Source of the DNA: Zoroaster sp. YZ-2022
Taxonomy: Eukaryota > Echinodermata > Asteroidea > Forcipulatida > Zoroasteridae
Reading direction: 5' to 3'
DNA length: 64,000 bases
NCBI GenBank assembly: GCA_029582265.1
Contig: CM055837.1
Coordinates: 11,049,926-11,113,925 of the forward strand
The translations under genes were made by a program, and so were the position numbers. Every line of letters begins with the position of its first letter. Position 1 is the stretch's first letter. Of the stretch, positions 54,317-64,000 are shown in pieces. The notes beneath the pieces were generated by a model, which saw only the letters and a list, made by a program, of their open reading frames with translations, was not told the DNA's origin and searched no databases.

Positions 54317-55148
54317 CTGTAAAATGGAGGGTAAGTCATTCAATCACTGATGTGATTTTAATTGATTTGAATTCAAAATTGTGCTTAAAACTGCTGATAA
54401 CTAATGTCTGTTCATCATAATGAAGTGGTGATCTAACATTCGGATTTGTTAGCACGCATTCAATTGTGGAAAAATGAATCACAGCATTGATCCATTTCAA
54501 GTTTGTAATATCACCAGAAGTCTATTACCTACATGAAGTGTGCCAGCCAGCTGTAGTCCATACCATGGTATTGTACTCCAAATGTGCGCACGCACAACAA
54601 GCATGGTTACGAGTTTTGCTACACTGCCCGGCCTGCCGTGGGGCATAATGAGATTAGGCACTTGACACGCAAAGCTAGTTCCGAGAACTAGACGCAATCT
54701 TAAACTCGCCGCGGGCAAACCATCAGCTGTGGGGAGAATGCGATAAACGCAAAGGTGTGTGCACAAGATATGTCCTCTCATATGCCGGGTAAGTCTCCCA
54801 GAATGCACTGCTTCTTTTAGAGTCCTTGCGTGTACGTAAGTCTGTGGAACAAAATGTCATGAATGGACCAATTCCATTGTTCTTGGAGTACTATGCCGTG
54901 GACTAGGTTAGTACATGTGTGGCACACTTTATGTAGGTAATAGACTTCTGGTATCACATTTTGTCAAAAATGACACTATGTCAGACGGAATTTCTTGTGA
55001 CGTTTAGTCACATCACCAAATAGTTTTGTGATGAGAATTCAATAATTTTGTAATCAAGTAATTACCAAAGGTTTACACTTTATAATATGTAAACACATGG
55101 CAACTAAAATTAGATGGTTTTTTTGGTGAATTTTGTGAAAGTTTTCAC
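54317..55148. other. IBTK-C intron, no gene
   Basis: Matches 26954-28283 except that the LINE 3' end is absent; 54660-54720 instead holds a short GC-richer stretch (CTAGTTCCGAGAACTAG palindrome). Confidence 0.55.
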
Positions 55149-55275
55149 CTGGATGAGAGAAAATGGTTTCTTGAGAGTCTTGGCGAGCGTCGCTTGCTGC
55201 TCGTTCTCCGTCTGGATGATTTTGGAGAAGCTGACATGAGCCACTGGAGGAGAACTGGCTCGAAGATGCCAAGGA
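55149..55275 (-). CDS. IBTK: IBTK-C penultimate exon
   Basis: 127 nt, one codon longer than copy B: PWHLRASSPPVAHVSFSKII, then QTENEQQATLAKTLKKPFSL-like sequence ending LIQ. Intact splice sites and phase. Confidence 0.88.
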
Positions 55276-55481
55276 CTAACAAGAAAACAAGGGGAAAAAA
55301 GATACTTATGTAACTAAGTGTAGACATCTGTCTCAAATGTACAAATTTTGCAACATGTGCCCTCAACAGCTCATGCACGGTACGAATTCCAGCATTAAAA
55401 GGTACGGTATAAAAATAACCAAAAAGTCAAATTGTAATGTGATACTTACTTGGTGTAAAGTGGATGAGGGTATTAATTTTC

Positions 55482-55483
<2 letters not shown>

Positions 55484-55530
<47 letters not shown>
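55484..55530. repeat. (AT)n microsatellite
   Basis: AT run in the IBTK-C intron, followed by sequence also found at 5805-5850 (GCTGTCACTTTTAAGAAAAG). Confidence 0.95.
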
Positions 55531-55531
<1 letters not shown>

Positions 55532-55792
55532 CTGTCTGAGCTGCTGTCACTTTTAAGAAAAGTAATTTCCAGTTACAATTTAGGAAAGAGTGCTCTGTCA
55601 TAAATTCCTTCTGTGACTGCAAGGGTCAAAATCAGTCAACATTTTGAAATACTTGCCAAGGTATATCTAGTGCACTTAAAAGTCGAACACTGTCAAACCT
55701 TATGTGTAGTAAGTACATTTATAGGTCCAAGTGAGTCAACCGTTTTTGACTGGTAAAAGCATTGTCTGGTATTGTTGAGGGTCAGCGGCGTA

Positions 55793-55958
55793 GCCAGGAC
55801 TTTTTCAGTGGGGGGGCCCAGGGGTATGGGTTTTTTCCCTTTTCTTTTTCTTTTCTTTTTTTGAGGCACTATCAGGATTTTTTGTGGGGTGGGCACCTGG
55901 TGGTGCACTGGAAATTTGTGGGGGGCACGTGCCCCCCCCCCCAGTGGCTATACCACTG
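55793..55958. mobile_element. hAT MITE with perfect 8-bp target duplication TTGAGGGT
   Basis: TTGAGGGT-CAGCGGCGTAGCCAGGAC ... GTGGCTATACCACTG-TTGAGGGT. Inserted in the CAGTCAAAAACGG repeat. Contains a CACGTG flanked by G and C runs. Confidence 0.88.
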
Positions 55959-56251
55959 TTGAGGGTGGTCAAAATGACAGTAAAAACCAGTCAAAAATGC
56001 CCCTGTGTGTACATTTGGGTCAACAGTCAAAACAGGCAGTTGACTGGTTTTGACCTCTATAGCTACTTGCCACTGAAGTTAACAGAATGTATACAAAACA
56101 TGTGCGTTCACTCTTTTCTCATGAACCACATCAAGGAATAAGCTGAAACTTTCACAGGTTGGTTGATTTATGTAACCTCATTGGTGTAACTTTTTATTAT
56201 TTATCAATATTAATAACACGCGATCATGAATGAAATGAAAATCAATCTTAC

Positions 56252-56359
56252 TTTTCAGGTGTTTCTGGATGACTTATCTCTTGAGAGGATGCTTCAGTTG
56301 ATGACCAGAGACTGTGATCAGACTCTGAGGCTTGTCTTGTGCGAGATACGATACCAAAA
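56252..56359 (-). CDS. IBTK: IBTK-C third-last exon
   Basis: 108 nt, same as 29163-29270: FGIVSRTRQASESDHSLWSS, then TEASSQEISHPETPE. Intact. Confidence 0.75.
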
Positions 56360-56559
56360 CTGTAACCAAGTATAGGAACATTTTAAAGGGATGAATTACT
56401 ATTCATGGGTGGCAATAACTGCACTGGTATGTGGGAACGTACGTTCATTTGAATATGCTAGTTTTCAAGAAATATATCAATCCTAAAACTATCGCTAAGG
56501 CCAACAATAAAAAGTCTCCAATTTCTGGTATCCACGCGCGTCGCTCAGAGCCACACGTC

Positions 56560-56790
56560 ACCATTTTTAATTTTCCTTTTTTTTTGTTGCTATAAAACTA
56601 TGTCCAATTGCATCAAAAATTGCTGGATCGATTGGAATTCTCCTGTGCTATTTTTTAACGACATTTTCACATAAGGGTATGAACGTTTGCCCGATTTGTG
56701 AGGCCTCTCTTAGCCACTATACTTTGTGTATGGGAAATTTGGTCTGGTTCCAATAACTGTGTATACATGTATCACATATTTTACTGGCTG
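56560..56790. repeat. Dispersed repeat, ortholog of 29490-29715
   Basis: TTAGCCACTATACTTTGTGT and ACTGTGTATACATGTATCAC. Confidence 0.65.
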
Positions 56791-57946
56791 ACAAAAAAAA
56801 AGAATACCAAAAAAAAACCCCCAAAAACCAAAAAGTGTTACTGCACTGATTTTGAAGCCTTTTTTGGGGGGCCTAAAGGGGTCGATTTCAACTATACTAT
56901 CCTGATCACTATATACTTTTATCCTGATTGAAATCCTACTTTCCTAATGGACAATATTACCCCAAGTGCCACATACCATTGGGAATCTTGCTTATGATCA
57001 ACCCAGTGTTAGTGACAGAAATCTGAAGTTTGGCTTGTTGCCACTTTCCTCTCATTTTTGAATGCCAAGTATCATATTGCAACTTTTATGTATACAAATG
57101 TTTCTTTATGGTCACCAAGACAGCTTGAATTGTAATTTGACAAAGGGATGAATCATATTCAAAGCATATAATTATTTTGAATACCATTAGGAACAAATTG
57201 AGATTTTCTTGGGTAGGTACTTGTACCTCAGAAAATCTCAATTTGTTCCTAAAGGTTTCCAATATACGAATTGCATGTAATTACAGCTTGGTACAGTCAC
57301 ATAGTACTGTAAATTTGAAGATGGTTGGTATCATGGGTTGGTATCACATGATATAACAATGCTTATTTTTGGAGGAGGTGAACTTTCTCTATTATGATTT
57401 TTTGTTTGCAATATGTGTGTGGGGAATGGGGATGCTATGAGTCATTTTTAATATAGAGGCGAGAAATTATTACAGTAAGTCCACATTTATTATGAGTCTA
57501 ATAAAAGAAGAGAAACTTGTGTTCATATTGATTATTTTAATTCATTGTTGAAGAATGTTATTCTAACATACGTGTACCAATACAGCACTGATAACATTTT
57601 GCTAACTTATTAAACTGTATTTCAATAACATTGTGAAATGATACATCTTGCTTGTATGTGTTTTTATGGTCTAATAATTAACTAGAAAAGCACTCATAGA
57701 AATGCACACCCATATTTGCATTCTAAGTCCAATGTATCACTATTGTGCAATGTGATAAGCTATTCAGATCAACCCACATTTTGTCAGCCATTTATAACTG
57801 GAATCCAGAACATTACGGACAGACCAAAAAATTTCTGTTCACACTGGATAAGAACTTAATTACATGCTCACTCTCTAGACTCTGCCATTTTGGCTAACTA
57901 TTGAGTGCTTCAACATTGTTTTATCACTTCTCATACAGTGATCATC

Positions 57947-58147
57947 ATGGATGTTCAGCGTGGACACTGTTGGCGTTGTGAGAAAATTCTCCCCAAGCAC
58001 TTTGTGCGTTGTGATGACTGCCCAATGGCTGAGTATTGCACCACATCATGCCGAGATACAGACAGAGTCAGACACAGCTCTGTTGAGTGTCAGGTATTTG
58101 GACCAAAGAAGTGCAACACTTGCGGCAAGACTGGTGATGTGAAAGAG
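57947..58147 (+). CDS. MYND-C exon 1 (intact), first MYND finger and half of the second
   Basis: ATG 57947 to donor GAG|GTAATT: 67 codons with GHCWRCEKILPKHFVRCDDC, PMAEYCTTSCRDTDRVRHSS VEC (finger 1: C8, C11, C22, C25, C31, C35, H43, C48) and KKCNTCGKTGDVKE (C56, C59 of finger 2). It matches MYND-B exon 1 but without its two base losses. Intron 1 follows to 59000, where a transposon replaces the expected acceptor and exon 2; exon 2 may lie beyond the window. Upstream sequence equals the MYND-B promoter region. Confidence 0.85.
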
Positions 58148-59000
58148 GTAATTTTTGTTTTACAGCAGAAATCTATGTGTGACTACTTGAATGTGTTTGT
58201 TTGTCATTTTCATTCTGTCTGTCTGTATATTTGGGAATGCCTTCACATATTTGGGGATAAATATATGGCCAGTTCCAAGTGAAGGTGGGCATGATTTAAC
58301 CAAAAAATAGAAAGAATTTCACAGGAAAAATGCTGTTCTCAAAAGAGGAATATATTGATTCAAAAAAAAAAAAATCTTTGTTGAGTTTCTTTAAAGTTTG
58401 TATTCTTAAGTTGTTGTTTTTTGCTTTAAAAATATTTATATTGCATTAACTTTCATTATTCTGCACAGAACATTTTCGTAATTATTTAATAGCTCTAATC
58501 TATTGTAATGTCCATACTTTTCTGCAACAGGTAAAATATTAATTGCATTCATTTAGTTAGCATTTTATGTAGCTGTCGGAAAGGGATGTAAGAGTCTGTG
58601 ACATACATGTAACATCCTAGTTTAAATGGTCCATGCAGTATTTGCCATCTGTGATAAAGACACTCAGTGCCAACAAATATTTTATCTTCACAGAATTTTT
58701 GAAACACTCAAGTCTTTCAAGGCTTGGACTCAAGTTGAGTCAAGTCTTTGGGTAAGAGACTCATGTCAGGTCAAGTCATTTTGTGGCAGAGACTCGTGTC
58801 ATGTGAATTCAGCCAAAAATTGTGACTTCAGTCTGTCTCGAGTCAAGTCATTGGCTCATGTCAATGACTCATGTAGTTTGAAAATTGCCGAGAGCTGGAA
58901 GCACTAGGCTTGGAATGATCTCAGTATCCTTGGTGAGTGAGACTTATGGTCATGAGTGTTTTTAGTTTGCATACATATTTTTATTTCTCTCTCTTCCTTC
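58148..59000 (+). other. MYND-C intron 1 (part)
   Basis: Close copy of 31107-31950. It breaks off in the pyrimidine tract (CTCTCTCTTCCTTC) before the CTAG acceptor. Confidence 0.75.
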
Positions 59001-59650
59001 CACTGTGAAAATCTCGCTCGGTTAAAATTTCAATAAACACGGTTAAAATATGGGTACCCAACATTTTAACCTTAATTTAACCGTCTTAGTGCACGGTTAA
59101 ATCGCCTTTAAAAAATTCCTTTGTATTGTCTCGGTTAAAGTGTGGTTAAAACTCGGTACCTGTTCTGAGATCTGCTGAGGGCTTGCTCATTAACTCTGTG
59201 GTGAGTTAATCCATTGTTGACAGAGATAATCCCAATACAAAAGCCTCCGCTTGGCCTGAGACATAACGGTCAATGTTTGTTCAACCATGCGCGAAAGAGT
59301 ATCGTCCATGTTGTGCCCATAGCGCAGCCTGCAGTCCATACGAACTTCGGCTGAATTTCGAAATTGGGGTAGCAGGCGGCCGCGCGCCAGTATACAGTCA
59401 GGAATGTGCCTAAAACGGGCCAACGTTAGTCTAGTCTGTTACGTTGTAATTGTTTGCCGGCGGCCGGCCATTTTTAGCGCCAAAAAAGAAGAAAAAAGTC
59501 CGTCCCCCGTTTAGGATTGACGTCATGTCAGCACTGACAACTTTGTCTCTGATCTGCAACTGGTACGTGAATATTTGGGTGTGTGTGTGTGTGTGTGTGT
59601 AAGTAAGTAAGTAAAATAAACCCTTTCACGGTATATGCGCCATGTTTTTG

Positions 59651-59810
59651 TCGGGGCAAAATTGTTTATTTCGAACATTCGTTGCCGTCATGCGATCGAC
59701 CCATCAGCGCTCGAACTTCCCGCCCGCACGGAAGTTAATTCGAGCGCTGGGTACCGGGTATACGGGTCCGGTCGCAGACGCGTCGTTCGAAATAAACAAA
59801 TTTGCCCCGT
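59651..59810. other. Strong nested hairpin
   Basis: Outer arms TCGGGGCAAAATTGTTTATT (59651) and AATAAACAAATTTGCCCCG (to 59810), inner arms AGCGCTCGAACTTCC and GGAAGTTAATTCGAGCGCT. GC-rich against its surroundings. May be a foldback insert or a regulatory part of the transposon. Confidence 0.75.
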
Positions 59811-60303
59811 CGCACAGTGGGCCAGAATGAGATCAAAGTGCGCCAAAATTATATTTCAACTTACTTTTTGATGTAAACTATACTCTAAGGGTTTTCCGAC
59901 CCGTAGAATTCGATGGTAATGTTTTTAAACGCATATGACATCATCTTAATGCTGAGTTATGATTGGTCTGTGGTAGTTTAAATAAATATAATGCAATTGA
60001 TGTCATCGCAGTACAGATATCTGGTTCATATAGCTTATCAAGTCTTGGAATGTTCGTTAAACCTTGGCCTCTACACCATTTCTTTTGTTATTTTGTTATT
60101 TTGTTTGTTGGGGTGTTTGTTTGCTTGTTTTTTGTTTGTTGTTTGTTTGTTTTTATTTGAGATGCGAAATTTCCAAGTTAAAAAAAATTACGATCATTGT
60201 ACTTACTGCTTAAGATGAATCTATATCTGAAGTATCACTGTGCTCTGTGTGTTCTGTGTCACTGTCATCGTCATGGTCCGAGCATTTTAGCATTTCTTAG
60301 ACT

Positions 60304-61198
60304 TCACTTGCACACCAAATCACATGATAATTGAGCACCTTCCTCAAGACCTTCGACAACTTCAGTTATTGCCTCTTTTTGCTCCTGGATGATTCTGAGT
60401 GCGGTGTGATCAAGGAGACTCTGCAGAGGCACTTTTGCTGAATCCTCCATGATTGAAATGTTATTCGGGTAGCACTTTTTTTTTGCTTCTCTGACTTCAG
60501 TGGATATGTTCGCATTTTTCCGTTTGGCTGCAGATCGTACCGTTTGATAAGACTGTTTGGTCAGTCCAGTTTCTACCATCAATGATAAAGCCTCATCCGA
60601 TGAGAAATTTTCTTGTTTCTTGGGTGGCATAGAAAGTAGCTTTCTCATCTTAGCTGGTTTTGACGGAGACATCATTGCAAACTTGAGAACATACTTTAGG
60701 TCAGGATTCTGTCGGTATGCAACCCTGTGATGCTGCATAAAGAAATTCACTTGGCTCTTTTTGAATAAGAAGTTCATGTGCTTTTCTCTGTCGTGATCTT
60801 TTTGAAAGGGATTGCCAGTCTTTTGGGGGACGTCCTGCAATGGATTGCGGTTGCGATGGACCCGGGACTGATGAAGCACAAGGATCATCTGTGGTAGCAC
60901 TCTGCATCAACAAATGCTCAAATTCATCAGGGAGTGATATGTTTTGGTCAAGCCACTCTGAGTTCTTGCTCAGAAACAATGCTTTAACAGGCTTACTTCT
61001 GGTCCACCTTTCTTTCACTCGATAAAGAAATCTCTTAATTGCTTTGATCGTCTGCTGTTTGAGGCAATCAGAAACATTTGACGTAAACTCAAGAAGAAAA
61101 TCGAAACATTTGTTACAAGACAGTTCGATATTAGTGATTGAACCAGAAGAATGCACCAGTTCAAACAATTGTCGTCGTGATATACGTGAAGATGCCAT
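60304..61198 (-). pseudogene. Transposon-type ORF, N-terminal half, one frameshift, C-terminal catalytic part missing
   Basis: From ATG 61198: MASSRISRRQLFELVHSSGS, a Cys pair (CNKCFDFLLEF), then AGRPPKDWQSLSKRSRQRKA and PSEFLYAA; near 60720 the frame must change to continue YRQNPDLKYVLKFAMMSPSK, SYQTVRSAAKRKNANIS and KVPLQSLLDHTALRIIQEQK, ending SCDLVCK-stop. The 'GRP..(F/W)..LS.RS..RK' and 'LQ.LLDHTA.RI' motifs occur in unnamed transposon-linked proteins I know from cnidarians and other invertebrates. An acidic tail (SDHDDDSDTEHTEHSD) follows in another frame at 60230-60290, as if the middle had been deleted. Transib/RAG-like is one possibility, not established. Confidence 0.5.
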
Positions 61199-61440
61199 CT
61201 TTGCCAGAAAACGTTTCTTAGACTTGTCTACATATGAAGACGCACTGACTGATGTAGTTGACAAAAATAAGCTGTAGATTAGCTGTAGCTTAAACCAAAA
61301 GCGACTGCACATGTATTTTCCCACGAAGGCCAGGATCAAAGACAATGCGCGTATCGAGTTTCACGTAGCTTCTCGGTGCGTGATGACAAATAAAGCCGAT
61401 ACAGGCGCTCATAAATCAGAACGTATCTTAAAGAGTTGCA

Positions 61441-62323
61441 CAAAGTAGCAGCCAAATCTGGTACCAAAGTGAAGGGGAGACTATGGGGATCACGCCAGTA
61501 TAAACATTAAGGCGGGAATCCACGGGAATCTAAACTTGTTTTGTTATATTTAAAAAAATACTGTTTTTTGTGGTTTTTTGGACAGTTTTTACCCTCTAAT
61601 GGGATTAATTTAAATTTTCAAAATTTTAAAAACCCAACATTGTTGAAGTATGACTTATGGACAGTAGATATACACATTTTTAAGTAAATACCTTTTTTCT
61701 AAAATACCCCTATTATGGTTTAAACAAATAAAACTACTTTTAGCCTTTTAGCTTCATTTAGGCACTTTTTTGTGTTCAAAAATATTTAAAAAATACTTTA
61801 AAAAAATTCTAAAGAAAAATATTCTCAAAAAGTGTTCGTGGGGGTCTGATCTTTCGAACAAACTTTTTAAAAAGTGGAACCGTGACACACCCCAAACCAC
61901 TATTTTGGCGCACTTTCATCTCCCCCTGGCCCACTGTGCGTCGCGTCGAACATGTCATGTCCGCAAAACCCTTTTTTGATTCGCGGGTTTTAATTAACTC
62001 AATTTCGCTGGCCAAAATCGCGATTCACAGTAGATACTATCTGAAGATCAGGATCGGCTTGGGGGTTTTAAATTTTTGGCTAGTTGGCTTACCGCCGGGA
62101 AAAACTGCGGTTTAATACATCCCCACTTGATCACGTTTTGTCCAATAAGATTGTTTTAAGTGTCTTAAGTATCATGTGAATATCACATACATCTTAGTAC
62201 AATGTTATCCCCAAAAATTATATAAAACTATCATAAGGTAAAGAGTACCCATCGTCAGCTTGCAACTTTGAACTGAAATTGAAATTAACACATTTTAATT
62301 GAAAATATTAATTTATTTTAACA
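61441..62323. other. AT-rich sequence, no gene
   Basis: Poly-A/T-rich with TTTAAAAAATTC-type words; no terminal repeats or coding signal that I can defend. Confidence 0.4.
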
Positions 62324-62434
62324 GAACAAGGAAAGGCTGGAAGGGCTATGCCATTGGACAAGCCGAGGCAACAAAGGAATTCCAGCCGCAGGAAGGGAAA
62401 AGGCGCCGTAGAGTCAACTCAAGATATTTGTAGT
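62324..62434 (+). CDS. Possible small terminal exon, Arg-rich end
   Basis: After an acceptor-like TTTATTTTAACAG, one frame reads TRKGWKGYAIGQAEATKEFQ, then PQEGKRRRRVNSRYL and TAG. A basic C-terminus and a following AT-rich region make it look like a last exon, perhaps of a mobile-element or host gene upstream. No partner exon was found, so this is tentative. Confidence 0.25.
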
Positions 62435-62682
62435 GTTCCTGGTGCCAGTTTTATGTGATTATTTATTGTATTAAACTTTCATATTTATTTTGTTTATTTC
62501 ACAAAGTTAATATATACAATACTTAAAGCCTATGACCCTATTTATACTACTCTTAACATCGTCGTTTTATATTTTACTTAGTCAACTTGTTTTAATTCGT
62601 TTTCTATTTATGTTGGCCTACACAGTTTTATATGCAATTTTTTGTAATTAAATTTTTTTAAGTAAGACTTGTGGTGACACCA

Positions 62683-62806
62683 TATTAAATGTTCATTTGA
62701 GTAGTAATTAGTTCTGAAAAGAACTGGGGGTACAACTCTACGTTTCGATCAGTATGCTCTGATCGTCCTCAGGACGATCAGAGCATACGGATCGAAACGT
62801 TGAGTT
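62683..62806. repeat. Penelope-like/hammerhead-like fragment ending in a head-to-head palindrome
   Basis: The dispersed GTAGTAATTAGTTCTGAAAAG repeat runs into CGTTTCGATCAGTATGCTCT, then CGTCCTCAGGACG, then the same sequence inverted (AGAGCATACGGATCGAAACG). Arms 62740-62768 and 62769-62799 differ at one base. Confidence 0.8.
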
Positions 62807-63604
62807 TTTTTTATTGTAATTTAATTTAACTCATTCACTTTATTATTTTGTTCGACTTGACGAAATAAAATTATGAGGAATTTTAGATTGTGTTTCTTGT
62901 CCTTTTTGTAATGAGTATTTAAGTACATTGAAATTTTTCAATATAAAAACACATAAACAAACCGCCAAAAAAGGATGGGAATGATGTCGTCGTAATAAAC
63001 CACTGCCGCATAAATGGAGTTAAAATTCTTGGGCTTTACACAATTCTACAAATGCTAGGCATATGCTAGTGTTCGTTTTTTGGGGAATTGCATGTATATG
63101 ACCGGCTGACACTAAGTGACAGTATAGGGGTGACGATACTGAAATTTTAATCGTACGATATTATTTACCGGTACCCAAGACTCAATCTACATGTTTTCAA
63201 ATCGAATGGCCCCGGCCCTCACATGGTGCACTGCCTTCGCGCACACTAGGATCTGAAAAAATATCCTGTCTCTTCTACACATTTCCCCAATTTGACCAAT
63301 CGGTCATTATTGGTACGTTCATATACAAAAAAGCCTACTATTCCCACAAAACTCATTGTCAAGACTATGAACCCATTCAGCACGCATGCGCGCGAAGGGA
63401 ATTTCGACACGCAAAAAAAACCTACCATCAACGGAGAGGGAATGGCTCCATGAGTTCCACTGCAGAGCGCGCGCCTAGGGTTTCGTAGTCTCTCACTCAA
63501 GACCGGAATTGGCACTTTTACTGCACAAAACCCGTCGCTGCGGTGTAAAAGAAAAATACGCTTCCTGGTACATTTTCCCCAGGCACCCGATCAGTATTTT
63601 TGCC
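62807..63604. other. No recognised gene
   Basis: Includes a GC-richer part at 63360-63480 (CACGCATGCGCGCGAAGGG) without a convincing ORF or repeat. Confidence 0.4.
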
Positions 63605-64000
63605 CCAAAAATGATTACGCTTGTTTTCAACTTAAAAACCAAAAAGTCATGATATCGCGACAGGAGTTCACATCATGTCTGAAAATTTCAACGTGGTACA
63701 TGCACAAAATAAATTGTTATGGAGAAAATTGAAAAAAATTAAGAATTATACTCTATGGAGTAGGTGGCAATCCTATTTTCAGTATTTTTGCTCCAAAAAT
63801 GATTACGCTTGTTTTCAACTTAAAAACCAAAACGTCATGATATCGCGACAGGAGTTCACATCATGTCTGAAAATTTCAACGTGGTACATGCACAAAATAA
63901 ATTGTTATGGAGAAAATTGAAAAATTTTTAGAATTATACTCTATGGAGTAGGTGGCAATCCTATTTTCAGTATTTTTGCCCCAAAAATGATTACGCTTGT
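63605..64000. repeat. 188-bp tandem repeat running off the window
   Basis: ATTTTTGCCCCAAAAATGAT, CGCGACAGGAGTTCACATCA, CAACGTGGTACATGCACAAA and ATACTCTATGGAGTAGGTGG recur with a period of about 188 bp; two full units and the start of a third are visible. Confidence 0.92.

Larger units (their letters stand above)
59001..61440. mobile_element. DNA transposon (left end CACTGTGAAAATC) inserted in MYND-C intron 1; right end not found
   Basis: Homology with unit B stops exactly at 59001, where CACTGTGAAAATCTCGCTCGG begins. The first 160 bp repeat CGGTTAAA(A) words in both orientations, as in a terminal region. A minus-strand transposase-like ORF lies at 60304-61198. CACTGTG recalls the RAG/Transib heptamer and also CACTA ends. 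I find no matching right terminus, so the true end is uncertain. Confidence 0.6.

Noticed and set aside
1..59000. Simple haplotype duplication (two alleles assembled in tandem)
   Set aside because: Not fully excluded, but the same BTB1-to-last-exon junction occurs twice, which needs a real tandem unit; only coverage data can close this.

Overview
This is animal nuclear DNA: genes are split by GT-AG introns, the window is AT-rich and full of SINEs, MITEs and minisatellites, and the recognisable genes are metazoan (an IBTK-type double-BTB protein, a MYND/DUF4470 protein and a TRIM RING/B-box protein). The repeat style (tRNA-SINEs with ATT tails, many TTAA and hAT MITEs) suggests a marine invertebrate, possibly an echinoderm or other ambulacrarian; I would not go further than that. 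An exact 500-N scaffold gap lies at 39546-40045.

The backbone is a head-to-tail tandem array with a period of about 27 kb, seen as three units. Each unit holds the BTB1-BTB2-C-terminal exons of IBTK on the minus strand. A MYND/DUF4470 gene lies on the plus strand inside an IBTK intron. Unit A runs from the left edge to about 24 kb (end of MYND-A, then IBTK exons at 5.2, 7.5, 15.4, 16.5, 17.7, 19.9, 20.5 and 22.3 kb). Unit B runs from about 26.8 to 49.3 kb: last IBTK exons at 26.8, 28.3 and 29.2 kb, MYND-B at 30.9-33.7 kb, the gap, then exons from 40.5 to 49.2 kb. Unit C starts at 54.2 kb (last IBTK exons at 54.2, 55.1 and 56.3 kb, MYND-C exon 1 at 57.9 kb) and is interrupted at 59.0 kb by a transposon. 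Splice phases join perfectly along this chain. The A/B and B/C junctions (BTB1 exon next to the last exon of the next copy) are the same sequence, so the array is not simply two haplotypes placed side by side. No ankyrin or RCC1 exons of IBTK are visible, so these copies look 5'-truncated.

The units differ by small indels and by many clean insertions with an empty site in the sister unit. These include a 3-kb DNA transposon at the MYND-A stop codon, a SINE inside a coding exon of IBTK-B, a segment with a TRIM gene in unit A only, TTAA-flanked MITEs, hAT, Tc1/mariner and CACTA-like MITEs, a foldback element and a LINE 3' end. Both IBTK copies and MYND-B carry frameshifts, often in homopolymers, so pseudogenisation and base-calling error must be separated.

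The TRIM gene (10.57-11.68 kb) has an in-frame TGA inside its RING finger. A 3.7-kb block around it is duplicated at 12.3-14.4 kb with the TRIM coding part cut out. The right end (59-64 kb) holds a DNA-transposon fragment starting CACTGTG with a frameshifted, truncated ORF, a palindromic Penelope-like fragment and a 188-bp tandem repeat that runs off the window.
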